Positions 47,991-59,344 of a stretch of DNA of 64,000 bases are shown one piece after another (within the stretch, counting starts at the first letter, position 1; each line of letters begins with the position of its first letter). The translations under genes and the position numbers were made by a program. The notes beneath the pieces were generated by a model. That model saw nothing but the letters and a program-made list of their open reading frames with translations, had not been told where the DNA came from and did not search any database. This DNA is from Cannabis sativa (lineage: Eukaryota > Streptophyta > Magnoliopsida > Rosales > Cannabaceae): NCBI RefSeq assembly GCF_029168945.1, contig NC_083605.1, forward strand, positions 7,757,280 to 7,821,279. Direction: 5' to 3'.

Positions 47991-48455
47991 CTGCGGCGGC
48001 TATAGCCTATAATCCGATCTAGTTTCTTTATTGTTTTATCTTTATTTGTTTTTTCAGAATTGTATCATATGTATTTTTTGTAATAATCATTGATTTTGGT
48101 ATAGTTTTAATGAATTATGATATATTTTTTTTAATAAATTCTGTAATGAATTATGATATTTAAATTTATTAATATATTAATTTCATTTATTTTAATTAAT
48201 ATTATATTTTTTTTATAAAAATTAATACTATTATATATATTTAATATTTAAAAATATATATTAAAAAAAATTAAATTCAATTCAAATAATACTTTTGCCA
48301 ACAGTTATAAACAGTCATTTAATGTGACTTTTTCCGACAGTTGTAAACCGTAATTTAAATTGACTTTTCCCAACAGTTATAAACCGTCTTTTAAAGTTCT
48401 GTATTTTTATTAAAGTTATAAACCGTTGAGAAAAGCCAATTTTGTAGTGGTGCAA

Positions 48456-49072
48456 ATTGATTCTCTCTCTTGGCATGCACTTAGGTTTTCTATATAAGGT
48501 TTGTGAGTGTTGCTGCTATAGGTCTGCTTTTTCTCCATGGCTTGCCAAACCTAATGTGGGTCTAGTCGTGTCCATGGTTCGGGGGTCACCGTTTGAAGAT
48601 TGGTTTTGGGAGAGGATCGAGGTCATTCATCTTTGGTTTTGGGGGGTTCAATTTTGTAATTGGGGGGATCAGGATCGACCGGTCCTAGTGTGGGGGTGGT
48701 TCCATGGGGAGGGTGTTGATGTGAGCTGAAGGGATCTGTCGACGTGGGTGTGTTTTCTTTTGCCTGGAAATTGGTTTGGCTTGTGGCTGGTGTGGGGTTT
48801 GTTGTCATTTTCGTAAGATTGGTTTGGTAGTGACAAGGGTAGGTGAAGGTTAGATATCCGTCGAGATTCAAGGTGGAGATTTAGGTTGAGAGTTTCGGTC
48901 TCCTTTGAGCCCGTTTATGGTCGATTTCTGATGGCTCGTGGAGGTGCCCCTGGGTCTGTGGTGTTAGTGGTGATCTGATCCTGATGATTTACCTTTTAAT
49001 AATGAAATTACCATTAAAAAGATGTGTTATCTATTAATATCTATTTTAGATTTCATTTTTTAGGCTCTAATC
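48456..49072. other. G-rich unassigned sequence
   Basis: The plus strand is unusually G/T-rich for this window (48540-48960), then turns to a tttaataatgaaattaccat tail near 49000, which resembles the 3' end of a LINE or SINE. A 90-codon frame at 48457 has no recognisable motif. I assign no gene. Confidence 0.35.
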
Positions 49073-49249
49073 TAGGCATGTCAAAAAGATCTATTTAGTT
49101 GGATCGGGTCAGAGTCTGATCTGACGGATCATTTTTGGTCCGAAATATCCAGATACTTATTGGATCTCGGATCAAATCTGTTCCACACGTCTAATTTTTT
49201 CGGATCGAATCTGATCTGATTAGGATTCAATATATATAAAAACTTAATT

Positions 49250-50850
49250 CAAGACTTTAACCCAAAACTGAGATTCAAGACTCGGACCCGGGGCGGGACC
49301 TAGACTTGAACCCGAGGATGAACCTAGACCTGCACCCGGGGCTAGACCTAGACACAGACCAAGACCTGGGACCCAAACCCGAGACTTGGACCTAAACCTG
49401 ACACTCGGGGCCTAGACCAGAATCTAGGACCCAGACTTGAACCCAGGACCAAGACCTAGACCTGGACCCAAGACCCAAACCTGGACCTAGACTCGAACCC
49501 GGACCTAGACCAGGACTGGGACCTTGAACCTCAGACCCCACACCCGGGACCTAAAGCTGAGACCGAGACCCAGACTTAGACTTAGGACTCGGGACCACAA
49601 CCAAGATCCAAACCCAAATCGGGACCAAAATTAGGATCTAAGACCAAACCCGAGATCAAGACCTGAGCCTATGACTCGGACCCAGACTCGGGACATAGAC
49701 CTGAGACTCGGGACCCAGACCCAAACTTGGACTCAGACCTAGACCCGAAGTCGAGACCCATGACCGAGACCCATACCCGGAGTCGAGACCTAGGGCCGGG
49801 ACACAGACCTAGACTTAAGATCAAGACCCAGACCGAGACCCATACCCAAACCTAGACCTAGACTCGAGACCTGGACCCAAACCTGGACCAGAACCTGCAC
49901 CTGGACCTAGGACTGAGGATACGAGACCTGGACACAAACCTAGATCCAGACCGAGACTCAGACCAAACCTAGGACCCAAACCGAACCTAAGACCCGAACC
50001 TAGACTTAGGACCTGGGACTTGGACCCAGACTTGAACTCAAGACCTGGGCTTAGACTCGGCCCAGGCTCGGACCAGACTAAGGTCCAGATTCGAACCTAT
50101 GACCTAGGGGTGTACGTCGGTCGGTTTGGTCTGGTTATGGCATATTTTTATCAACCCAATATAATATCGAGTTGCAAATATTTAGTTGCGACCCGCCCAA
50201 TTAAAAATTAGAAAAGGTTCAACCCGCCCAATGACAAAATCGATCTTTACTTTTTATAATTATTGTTATTGTTAGTTTCTAGTATTCAAATAATTAAATT
50301 TTTAAAAAAATAGAATATATTATTTATATTTTAAGCTAAAAAATAATATAGTGTTAATTAATCTTAAGAACTTTAATATTAGATAAATATAATTGAGTTA
50401 ACATAAAATAATTGAATAAAATAATAAAAAAGTAATAATATGGTGTAGATTTTAAATTTTTACTTTAATATCTAAATACAATAAAAATTATTAACTATAA
50501 AGTCTAAAAATTAAGTTAAACACTAAAATGTCTAAACTTTAAATACAAAACAGTTTAACTAATAAATGTAATTTATGTAATATCTTATATACATTTATTA
50601 AAAAATATATAAATCGATTTAATTCGGTTTATTTAGGTTAATTGGGTGGTTTAGAATAATTTGTAAACCACCCATTATAATTATTGGGTGGTTTGGATTT
50701 TTATTGTAAATTTTGGGTTGTATTTTTTGTCGATTTATTCTGTTTGATTTGGGCGGTTTATTTAGGTTGGGCGGTTTGTAAATTTTGTTGAACACAGTAT
50801 GACCCGAGACCTTGGACCCGGACCCAAACCTAAGACTTGGGACCTGAATA
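49250..50850. repeat. Degenerate GACC-rich minisatellite, split
   Basis: About 855 bp (49250-50104) consist of loosely conserved hexamers of the RRACCY type such as GGACCT, AGACCC, GAACCC. They resume after an insertion at about 50797-50850. One strand is strongly purine/C-biased. Frames read as Asp/Pro/Leu/Arg-rich repeats only because of the base pattern and are not taken as genes. Confidence 0.8.
50105..50796. mobile_element. Nested hAT-like MITE
   Basis: It starts TAGGGGTGTACGTCGGTCGG and ends near GTTGAACACA, with inverted GG(C/T)GGTTTG/CAACCCGCCC-type segments inside both ends. The flanks CTATGACC (50097-50104) and GTATGACC (50797-50804) match at seven of eight bases. It splits the minisatellite. 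The interior is AT-rich and non-coding. Confidence 0.6.
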
Positions 50851-51271
50851 AAATTAAAATTCTTCAAAAAAAGAAAAAAAAAAGAAAGATAAGTCAGGTT
50901 GGATCTGATCTGATCCAAATAAGTTGGGTTGGATCGGATGAGATTCAGGTTTCGGATCTAGCGGGGTAGATCATTAAATGATTTGTATCGGGTTGGATCA
51001 TAGGCAGTTCAGATTTGACCCAATCCATTTACACTCTTACTATAATCTACTAAGCTATTAATTAATTTCAATGTGTACTTTTAATTACTTGTTTGACGTG
51101 TGTACATAATATATTTATATCAACCGTAATCAATGAGAATTCATATATTATTATTTGCCAATTTTTCCAAAGAAAGTTTTCCAAATTTAGGTTCCCATCC
51201 TAAAATGATATATCAATATATATAAATTTTATATTCACATAATCAGAAAATAAGGTTTATTTCTGTTTCTT

Positions 51272-52358
51272 CTAGCTCAAGAAGAGCTGTCTAAACTCTT
51301 ATGTAGAGATGAGAGGTTAAACTTGATCCATGGTGTCCAAATTGCTAGAGCAGCTCTAGCTATTTCGCATTTGATGTTCATTGATGACACCATCTTATTT
51401 ACTAGGGCAAATGTGGGGGAAGCCAAGGAACTGCTTAGATGCCTTGAGGTGTATGAGACATGGTCCAGACAAGTCTGCAGCAAAGCTAAGTCTAGTGTCT
51501 TATTCTCAAAAAATCTAAATAACAATAAAAAGGAAAGATTTGCTCTTAGCCCTTGAAGTTTCTCAAGTCTAGGCAACTCGTTTGTGTTCAAGAGAAGGAA
51601 GAAGGAAGACTATAACATCCTGAAAACCAACATGATAAAACGGCTTGAGGGGTGGAAGTTGAAGCTATTATCTTATGCGGGTTGCCTTACCTTGATTAAA
51701 TCTTTCACATCTTCCATGTCGGTTTATTGTATGTCCACCAACAACGTAATTTAGATGAAATGTTGAGGAAGTACTGGTGGATAGGTAACGAATGAAAGGA
51801 TCATTTGATGGCTTTAAGACCTGAGACCAAATTTGTCAACTAAGATCTTTTGGTGGCCTAGGTATCAGGAGGCTTGAAGACATGAATCAAGCCCTTTTGG
51901 AAAAACTGGTGTGGTCTGTTGCTCAACATGAGACCAGGCCTTGGGTTTGCTGTCTTCTCAATAAGTATTGCTCTACTGAGAGTTTCTGAACAGTGAACTC
52001 TAAGAGTAATAACTCGTATATGTGGAAGAATTCATTGGATGTTAGAGGTATCATTTTAAAAGGTTCAGTTTCATTGGCAGCAGATGGTAGTGATATAGAT
52101 GTTTAGAAACAACCTTGGATACGTTTGTTAGATTATTTGAGTTTTAGTAGGCTTATGAAAAGTTTTAAGTATGAAGGGTTTTACATTCAAATTACTGGCA
52201 GATCTTTCTAGAGGCAACGATTGGCATGAGAAGCTTGTTATTCAGGTGTTTGGAGAGGAATTAGGGTATTAAATTCTAGATATTCTTAAAATTCTCTCTC
52301 TACATCATGATTAGATTATATGGAAGGATAATAGCAATGAGAAGTTGTCTGTGAAGAA
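51272..52358 (+). pseudogene. LINE RT remnant, left part
   Basis: The frame gives EELSKLLCRDERLNLIHGVQ, then ISHLMFIDDTILFTRA, where F-I-D-D replaces the usual F-A-D-D of LINE RT, then LLRCLEVYETWSRQ and VCSKAKSSVLFSKN. Further frames ([36 protein letters not shown]) continue the RT thumb region. It then decays into several stops until the copia insertion at 52359. Confidence 0.75.
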
Positions 52359-52664
52359 TGTTGAGAAAAATGAAAGAACCAGTGGCTAGCCTTCAGTACA
52401 TTTCCTCTGCTTTTCTGGTTCAACCGTTGTGGTCCTGCCTCGTCCTTCATTCGACTGACAGCTCATCATTGAGCAATCATTGCATACTCTAATTTAATCA
52501 CGTTTCTGTTATTACCTTTTAGAGAATATTCCCTTTTCTGTTATTCTGATTGCTGAGGTATATAATTCTAGAATGATCCTGTATTGTACTATAAAAGGAA
52601 ATGAATGAATTGATGCTCATTGAGCTGAACATTACAAAAATTATCTTCTCTGTATTTCCTTACT
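52359..52664 (+). repeat. Copia 5' LTR
   Basis: It begins TGTTGAGAAAAATGAAAG and ends TTCCTTACT, an unusual end in place of CA. A TATAAAAG box is at 52590-52597. The partner LTR is at 59034-59339. Confidence 0.93.
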
Positions 52665-52676
52665 TGGTATCAGAGC
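52665..52676 (+). other. Primer binding site for tRNA-iMet
   Basis: TGGTATCAGAGC directly abuts the 5' LTR, the standard copia arrangement. Confidence 0.95.
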
Positions 52677-52689
52677 AACCCTCGACACC

Positions 52690-53682
52690 ATGTCTACTGG
52701 TGATCAATCCAACCCAGAAACTCCCATAAATCGTTCAGCTCCAACGTCCTCAACTACAGCAGTCAACACAGGCCATGGAGTAGTGGTCCCACAGTTCGGA
52801 ACCACCTTTAACCAGCCCTTTGCCCTCAAGCTAGACAGAAACAATTTCTCTTTATGGAAAACAATGGTGTCCGCCATTGTTAGAGGACATTGCCTTGATG
52901 GATACCTCAAAGGCACTAAACCGAGGCCAGTCGAGTTCATCACTGCTATTGCAAAAGAAGGTGGAGAACAAACCACAGATCTGGAAATCAATCCAGAATT
53001 CGAACAATGGATAGTGCATGACCAGCTTCTCATGGGATGGCTTTAAGGATCCATGACGGAAGGGATAGCTACTGAAGTTATGGGATGTGAATATTCAGCA
53101 GCACTTTGGCAAGCACTCGAAGCTTTGTACGGAGCTCATTCGAAAGCCAAAATGGACGAATATCAGACTAAAATCCAGACAGCAAGAAAGGGCTCAGTGA
53201 GTATGGTTGATTACTTGAAACAAAAAAGGCAGTGGGCAGATGTTTTGGCCCTTGCAGGTGACCCTTATCCTGAATCCTTGCTCGTATCTAATGTGTTATC
53301 TGGTTTGGATCTAGATTATCTTCCTATTGTTTTGCAAATAGAGGCAAGAGCCTCTACAACTTGGCCAGTATTGCAGGATATCCTTCTCAGTTTTGACAGC
53401 AAGATAGAGAGACTAAGTGCCATCTCAGGCATCAACAAACAACCCAACAATCCAGCTGCTCCAAATGCGAATTATGCCAATAAAACACCTCACTCCAGTG
53501 GAAACCAAGGATACTTGGGAGGCTCCAGTGATTCAAGTCACAATGGTGGCCGCAGAGGAGGTTACAAGAACAATAACAGAGGCAGATTTGGCACTAGAGG
53601 AAGAGGAGGAAGGTCAGGAGGCCCAAAACCTACTTGCCAAGTTTGTGGCAAGTATGGTCATTCCGTTGCCCATTGCTATAAC
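52690..53682 (+). pseudogene. Copia gag
   Basis: From Met 52690 the frame encodes the copia gag domain (LDRNNFSLWKTMVSAIVRGH, LEINPEFEQWIVHDQLLMGW), is stopped by TAA at 53044-53046, and continues in frame (EVMGCEYSAALWQALEALYG, MVDYLKQKRQWADVLALAGD) to a Gly/Arg/Asn-rich stretch and the knuckle CQVCGKYGHSVAHC at 53633. The solo LTR inserted two codons after this knuckle, and the frame resumes at 55582. Confidence 0.9.
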
Positions 53683-55576
53683 TGTTGGGTTTTATGCCCT
53701 AAATAAAACTCGTTTCAATATAATCAGATTTACTTATTAATATAGATCAGAAATAACATTTAATGTTGCATGGTTCACATGATTTATTTCATGATTATAT
53801 GTACATAATGTATAGATTCATCTGAAACCCTTTTCACATACTTGATCCTGTTTATTGTGCCGTCAACACATTGGAAAGTAAACATGACTATGTGAATAAA
53901 GTTTCCTAAATTTATCAGACATAGGGTTTTACTGATATGATAATCTACAACAGAGTTTACTTGCATTTGGAGAAGTGCTATGTTCTTTCCAGAGCATTGG
54001 TTAAAGTAAAGCTCATGTTGGATGCATGGAGTATGCATCGGAAGGGACCGATATTGAACTTTGACTTAGATTTATTAAACTTACCGTAATATCTATTCAA
54101 GTCAATATCGCCTAGTTGATCCTAGATCAAATGATCTTAATCCTGTTATGATTAGGCTCAATCTTGAAAGGCTATTCGTGTTCTTTGATTTGTTAGTTAA
54201 GCCTACTTTTTAGGTCAGGGTGATACGTACATTTTGGGAACACGGTAGTGCAATTGAGTGGGAGCGCTAGCATAAACATGGAATCTATAGCTTCTATCTG
54301 GTGAATAGTAAGCAAAGAATGATCTCCTTCGAGCTTGACCAAACGAAAATAAATGGTGGAGATCTCATTTCACATAAGTTGAAATATCATTTATACGGGG
54401 TCAAGTGTTTTAAGGATAAAATACATAGTAGGGTGTTACGGTAATCTAATCCCTTTACTGTGTAGATCATTCATATAGAGGATCATTGATCACATTAGGA
54501 TTATAACATTGGATAACTAATGATGTGTCTATATGGTGGAACATATAGAGCATTCTATATACTGAGAGTGCAATTCTAAGTTCTATGCGTGGATTCAACG
54601 AAGAATTAATAAGTTAGTGAATTTTAGTGTTAAATTCTTGATCTACTTATTGGAAGCTCGGTTATATAGACCCATGGTCCCCCCACTAGTTGAGATAATA
54701 TTGATTGTAAGACTCATGTGATTGGTTTTGATTAATCAATTATAATTCTCAATTTAGACTATGTTTATTTGTGAATTTTTCACTAAGTAAGGGCGAAATT
54801 GTAAAGAAAGAGTTTTAGGGGCATATTTGTTAATTATGATACTTTGTATGGTTCAATTAATAAATATGATAAATGACAATATTATTTAATAATTATTTAT
54901 AGTTATTAAATAGTTAGAATTGGCATTTAAATGGTTGAATTAGAAAATTGGCGTTTTTGAGAAAATCAGATGCAGAAAAGATAAAACTGCAAAATTGCAA
55001 AAAGTGAGGCCCAAATCCACTAGTATAGGGCCAGCCACTTTTATAGGAATTTACCTCTGACTTTTTTATTATTTTAATGCCAAATAATTCAAACCTAACC
55101 CTAGTGGAATGCTATAAATAGATAGTGAAGGCTTCAGGAAATTTACACTTTTCTTCTGACACTTCTGATTCAGAAAAAACTGAGCCTTCTCTCTCCCTAT
55201 CTAGCTGACCACTCCCTCTCTCTTTCTTCCCTCTTAAATTTCGAAATCTTAGTGATTAGAGTAGTGCCCACACACAGCAAGTGATACCTCAATCATAGTG
55301 AGGAAGATCGTGAAGAAAGACTTTCAGCAAGAAGGAGTTTCAACATCAAAGATTCAAGAAAGAGATCCAGGTTCAGATATTGATAATGCTCTGCTACAGA
55401 AAGGAATCAAGGGCTAGATATCTGAACGGAAGGAGTCATTATATTCCGCTGCACCCAATGTAAGGTTTCTTAAACTTTATATGTGTTTATTTTATCGTTT
55501 TATAAAGTTCATATTTAGGATGTTAATCAACATACTTGTGAGTAGATCTAAAATCCTGGTAAAATAAATTCCAACA
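53683..55576 (+). mobile_element. Solo LTR, copia type, inside copia gag
   Basis: The 1894-bp block runs from TGTTGGGTTTTATGCCC to TTCCAACA with a perfect duplication ATAAC (53678-53682 and 55577-55581). It is colinear with the solo LTR at 11544-13469 throughout, including a shared cgctgc-ending segment before the final aagttcatrtttagr stretch. A GCTATAAATAG box is at about 55109. It belongs to a different copia family from its host. Confidence 0.93.
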
Positions 55577-55581
55577 ATAAC

Positions 55582-56844
55582 CGGTTTGATGAGAGCTATA
55601 TGGGCTCAGTTGCTGCTGGTGCAACAGGACCCAACAAAGGCAGCAACCAACAACATGCCTATGCATTTGTGGCCACACCAGAGATGATGGAAAACGACTC
55701 TTGGTACGCTGATACAGGGGCCAGCAATCACACCACTGCCGATGTCAACAACCTGAACCAGAAAACAAAGTATAATGGTAAGGAAACATTGACAGTAGGA
55801 GATGGTACCAAGTTAAAAATTGATCATATCGGGTCTGGAAGGTTATATACTGCTGATAAAAGTTTTCTTACTTTGAAAGAGATGCTACATGTACCTGATA
55901 TTACCAAAAATTTAATTAGCATTTCAAAACTAACCCGAGATAACAGTGTTAATGTTGAGTTTACATATGATTTTTGTTATGTGAAGGACAAGGAAACAAA
56001 GAAGGTGGTTCTTCAGGGGAAGCTTAAAGATGGTCTCTACCATTTTCACTCACCAAACACTGCAACAAATTCCAGTCATAACAGTAGCAATAGTAGTCTC
56101 TTTATTTCTTAGTTTGCACCGTTTACTGGTGTGTCTAGCCTGTCCGAGTCTAATGTAACACATCATACTGCTGATAAGTCTTTTAATTCAATCAAGGATA
56201 AATGGCATAGGAGATTAGGCCATCCGTCCAGTCGTGTGTTAAACTTTGTCTTGTCCCAAATTAATGAAAAATCTGTTAAGAAAGATGTTGAACATTTTTG
56301 TGAGGCTTGCCAACTTGGAAAGTCACACTCACTGCCATTTAAAACAAACACTGAGAAAGCAAAGTTTCCCTTAGAACTTGTGCACACTGACATTTGGGGT
56401 CCTGCCCCAGTAATGTCAAACACCAACTTCAGGTTCTACATACATTTTGTAGACAACTATAGTAGATATACCTGGATATATCCACTCAAAGCCAAATCCG
56501 ATGCCCTTCCAGCCTTTACTCATTTCCAAAACTTAGCTGAAAACCTTCTTGACAGGAAAATAAAATCACTAAAGTCTGATGGAGGGGGTGAATATCAAGC
56601 CTTCAGTAACCATGTTGCTGAAAGAGGCATCGATTTCCAACAATCTTGTCCTCATACCTCTGCCCAAAATGGTAGGGCAGAGAGAAAGCATAGACACATT
56701 GTTGAAATGGGTCTAACTCTCCTTGCCCAAGCTGGAATTCCCCAAAAATATTTGTGGGATGCTTTCCAAACATCAGTCTATTTGATTAATAGACTTCATA
56801 CCCCGGTTCTTAAAGACAAATCACCATTAGAACTTTTGTTTTGA
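55582..56844 (+). pseudogene. Copia protease and integrase
   Basis: The protease carries WYADTGASNH (55700-55730) with an intact D-T-G triad. After a TAG at 56110 in the same frame, integrase follows: the HHCC region with KWHRRLGHPSSRVLNF and CEACQLGKSH, then the core with LVHTDIWGPAP, SDGGGEYQAF and HTSAQNGRAERKH holding the D, D and E positions. A TGA at 56842 ends the open stretch, and a shifted frame leads on to RT. Confidence 0.9.
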
Positions 56845-59033
56845 AAGAAACCCGATTACAAGTTCATGAAAACTTTCGGCTGCACTTGTTACCCATGTCT
56901 AAGACCTTACCAAACTCATAAAATTCCAATATCACTCAACCAAGTGTGTAAACCTTGGATATAGTGATAGACATAAAGGATAAAAGTGTCTTAGTAGCAC
57001 GGGCAGACTTTACATCTCTAGGAATGTCATCTTCAATGAAGATGAATTCCCTTTTATGGCAGGTTTTCTTAACACACATCAAAATGAATAGTATGTTCAT
57101 GTCTCGGTTCCCTCCTGGTCCACGATTCTGAACATGCCAATAAACCAAACACATTCCACTCATCCAAAACAAAACACAGCCACACATCCTGAAGCTGACT
57201 CAGAAGAACCACCGACTACACCAAGGTCTTCACATCACAATGATCAGGTAACAAACTTATCTACACCACTGATCCCTGATGTGCCCGAGACAGATCACGA
57301 TGTAACTCAAGAACCTGCTATGACTCCTACACTTGAGACTATGCCTGGAGAAGATCATGAGGATGTCGTTCAACCTCTTACAACCCCTGTTATACCCACA
57401 CATCCTATGATAACAAGAGGGAAAGCAGGAATTTTTAAACCAAAAGCTTACTTGGGTGCAACAAAGTACAAGCAGAATCCATATCTTGATGTGCCAACTA
57501 GTGTTGAAGAAGCCTTAGCACACCCCGGTTGGAACAAGGCCATGAATGAAGAAAACACTGCCTTAGTGAAAAATCATACTTGGATCCTTGTTCCATACAT
57601 AGAAGGTATGAATGTTGTTGGGAATAAATGGGTGTACAAGATAAAACTCAACTCTGATGGTTCGGTTCAAAGGCTCAAGGCACGCTTGGTTGCCAAAGGT
57701 TTCAACCAAAGAGCTGGTATTGACTACAGCGAGACCTTTAGTCCCGTAGTGAAAGCCTCCACCATAAGAATCATACTCACCATTGCTGTTTCAAAAGGTT
57801 GGGCCATCAAACAACTCAATATAAATAACGCTTTCCTTAATGGAAAGCTAGAAGAGAAGGTCTTCATGCAGCAACCCGAAGGTTTAATAGACTCCAGCAA
57901 GCCAAATCATGTTTGTCTCTTAAACAAGTCTCTTTACGGTCTCAAACAAGCACCTCGTGCTTGGTTCGACAAGCTGAAAAGCACCCTTGTGAACTGGAAA
58001 TTCAAGAATTCTCGGGCTGATTCCTCACTGTTCTGGTACTCAACTCCAACTGACATTATAATTGTTCTAATCTACGTTGATGATATCATACTTACAGGAA
58101 ACAATGCTGCTAAACTTCAACAATTTGGAGACAAACTTAATCAAGTTTTTGCTCTTAAAGATCTTGGAGACCTGCACTACTTCTTGGGCATTGAAGTAGT
58201 GCGAGATGAAACTAGAATCTACTTTAGTCAATCAAAATATGTTCATGAATTGCTGGTGAAGACTAATATGATGCACCTAAAGCCTTGCCCAACTCCCATG
58301 ACAGTGGGAAAAGTGCTTTCACTTACTGATGGAGAACCACTTGAAAATCCAACCGATTATAGGAGTGTAATCGGAGCCTTGCAGTACCTAACACACACTA
58401 GACTTGACCTAAGCTTCTCTGTCAATAAGTTAAGTCAGTTCTTAAAAGCTCCTACCACAGCCCACTGGTCTGCTGCTAAGAGGATTCTACGGTACTTAAA
58501 AGGAACAATGTTCCATGGCTTGCACATCAAAGTTTGTGACAGACTCGGCTTAGTAGGCTTCTCCGATGCCGACTGGGCTAGCTGTCCAGACGACAGAAGA
58601 TCAACAGCAGGCTATTGCGTTTATCTTGGGGACACACTGGTTTCATGGTCTTCGAAGAAACAAGCTGTCGTTTCTCGCTCAAGTACAGAGTTCGAATACA
58701 GAGCCTTGGCACAAGTCTCGGCTGAATTGACCTGGATCCAGTCTCTATTGCAAGAACTCAAATTTCCTCTGCCAACAACTCCAATAACCTGGTGCGACAA
58801 CATGGGGGCAAGTGCACTTGCAACAAATCCTGTTTATCATGCTAGGACCAAAACATAGAGTTAGATGTTCACTTTGTGCGGGATAAAGTCTTCAACAAAC
58901 AACTGGAAATACGATACATTCCATCACATGATCAAACAGCCGATTGTCTCACCAAAAGTCTAACTGGGACTCGTTTTCATTTTCTAATTGACAAACTAGG
59001 TGTGGTTGAATCCCCACTTAGTTTGAGAGGAGG
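56845..59033 (+). pseudogene. Copia reverse transcriptase and RNase H
   Basis: Up to about 57130 the integrase tail is in shifted frames; then a 574-codon frame (57134-58858) encodes RT: VVGNKWVYKIKLNSDGSVQR, FSPVVKASTIRIIL, SLYGLKQAPRAWFDKL, LIYVDDIILTG. RNase H follows with LVGFSDADWASCPDDRRSTA and SSTEFEYRALAQVSAEL. The motif A segment reads QLNINNAFLNG where QLDVNNAFLNG-like sequence is usual, so the first catalytic Asp of RT is Asn here. A one-base loss near 58855 shifts the end, which continues at 58876-59064 with DVHFVRDKV and SHDQTADCLTKS. Confidence 0.9.
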
Positions 59034-59339
59034 TGTTGAGAAAAATGAAAGAACCAGTGGCTAGCCTTCAGTACATTTCCTCTGCTTTTCTGGTTCAACC
59101 GTTGTGGTCCTGCCTCGTCATTCATTCGACTGACAGCTCATCATTGAGCAATCATTGCATACTCTAATTTAATCACGTTTTTGTTATTACCTTTTAAAGA
59201 ATATTCCCTTTTCTGTTATTCTGATTGCTGAGGTGTATAATTCTAGAATGATCCTGTATTGTACTATAAAAAGAAATTAATAAATTGATGCTCATTGAGC
59301 TGAACATTACAAAAATTATCTTCTCTGTATTTCCTTACT
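59034..59339 (+). repeat. Copia 3' LTR
   Basis: It matches the 5' LTR over its full 306 bp with seven differences, mostly G-to-A type. It is preceded by the purine-rich GTTTGAGAGGAGG and followed by the duplication AAGAA. Confidence 0.93.
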
Positions 59340-59344
59340 AAGAA

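Larger units (their letters stand above)
45738..48452. mobile_element. Non-autonomous CACTA (En/Spm) element
   Basis: The left end CACTACTACAAAATTTGG and the right end CCAATTTTGTAGTGGTG form imperfect terminal inverted repeats. The element is flanked by the three-base duplication CAA (45735-45737 and 48453-48455). Subterminal copies of a CCCAACAGTTATAAA/AACGGTT motif occur in inverted sense at both ends (45755-46010 and 48295-48440), as expected for transposase binding sites. No transposase is encoded. The interior holds a MITE-like repeat and exon-like sequence. Confidence 0.9.
49073..51039. mobile_element. hAT-like non-autonomous element with minisatellite body
   Basis: The left end TAGGCATGTCAAAAAGATC and the right end, reading TAAGAGTGTAAATGGATTGG in reverse complement, resemble the TAGGGGTGTNAA ends of plant hAT-like elements. 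The flanks CTCTAATC (49065-49072) and CTATAATC (51040-51047) are an eight-base duplication with one mismatch. GATCYGATC-rich segments lie just inside both ends in inverted sense. No transposase frame is present. The centre is a GACC-rich minisatellite that holds a second inserted element. Confidence 0.6.
52359..59339 (+). mobile_element. Complete RE1-like Ty1/copia retrotransposon
   Basis: It has two 306-bp LTRs (52359-52664 and 59034-59339) with seven differences by eye (about 2.3%), a tRNA-iMet primer site directly after the 5' LTR, gag, protease, integrase, RT and RNase H in copia order, and a perfect duplication AAGAA (52354-52358 and 59340-59344). Without the nested solo LTR the element is about 5.1 kb, normal for this group. 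Stops, frame changes and a changed RT catalytic residue make it dead. It entered a LINE and was later entered by a copia LTR of another family. Confidence 0.95.

Noticed and set aside
50020..50211. Frame MDPDLNSRPG and similar Asp/Pro repeats
   Set aside because: They are a by-product of the GACC hexamer minisatellite and cross into the nested element.
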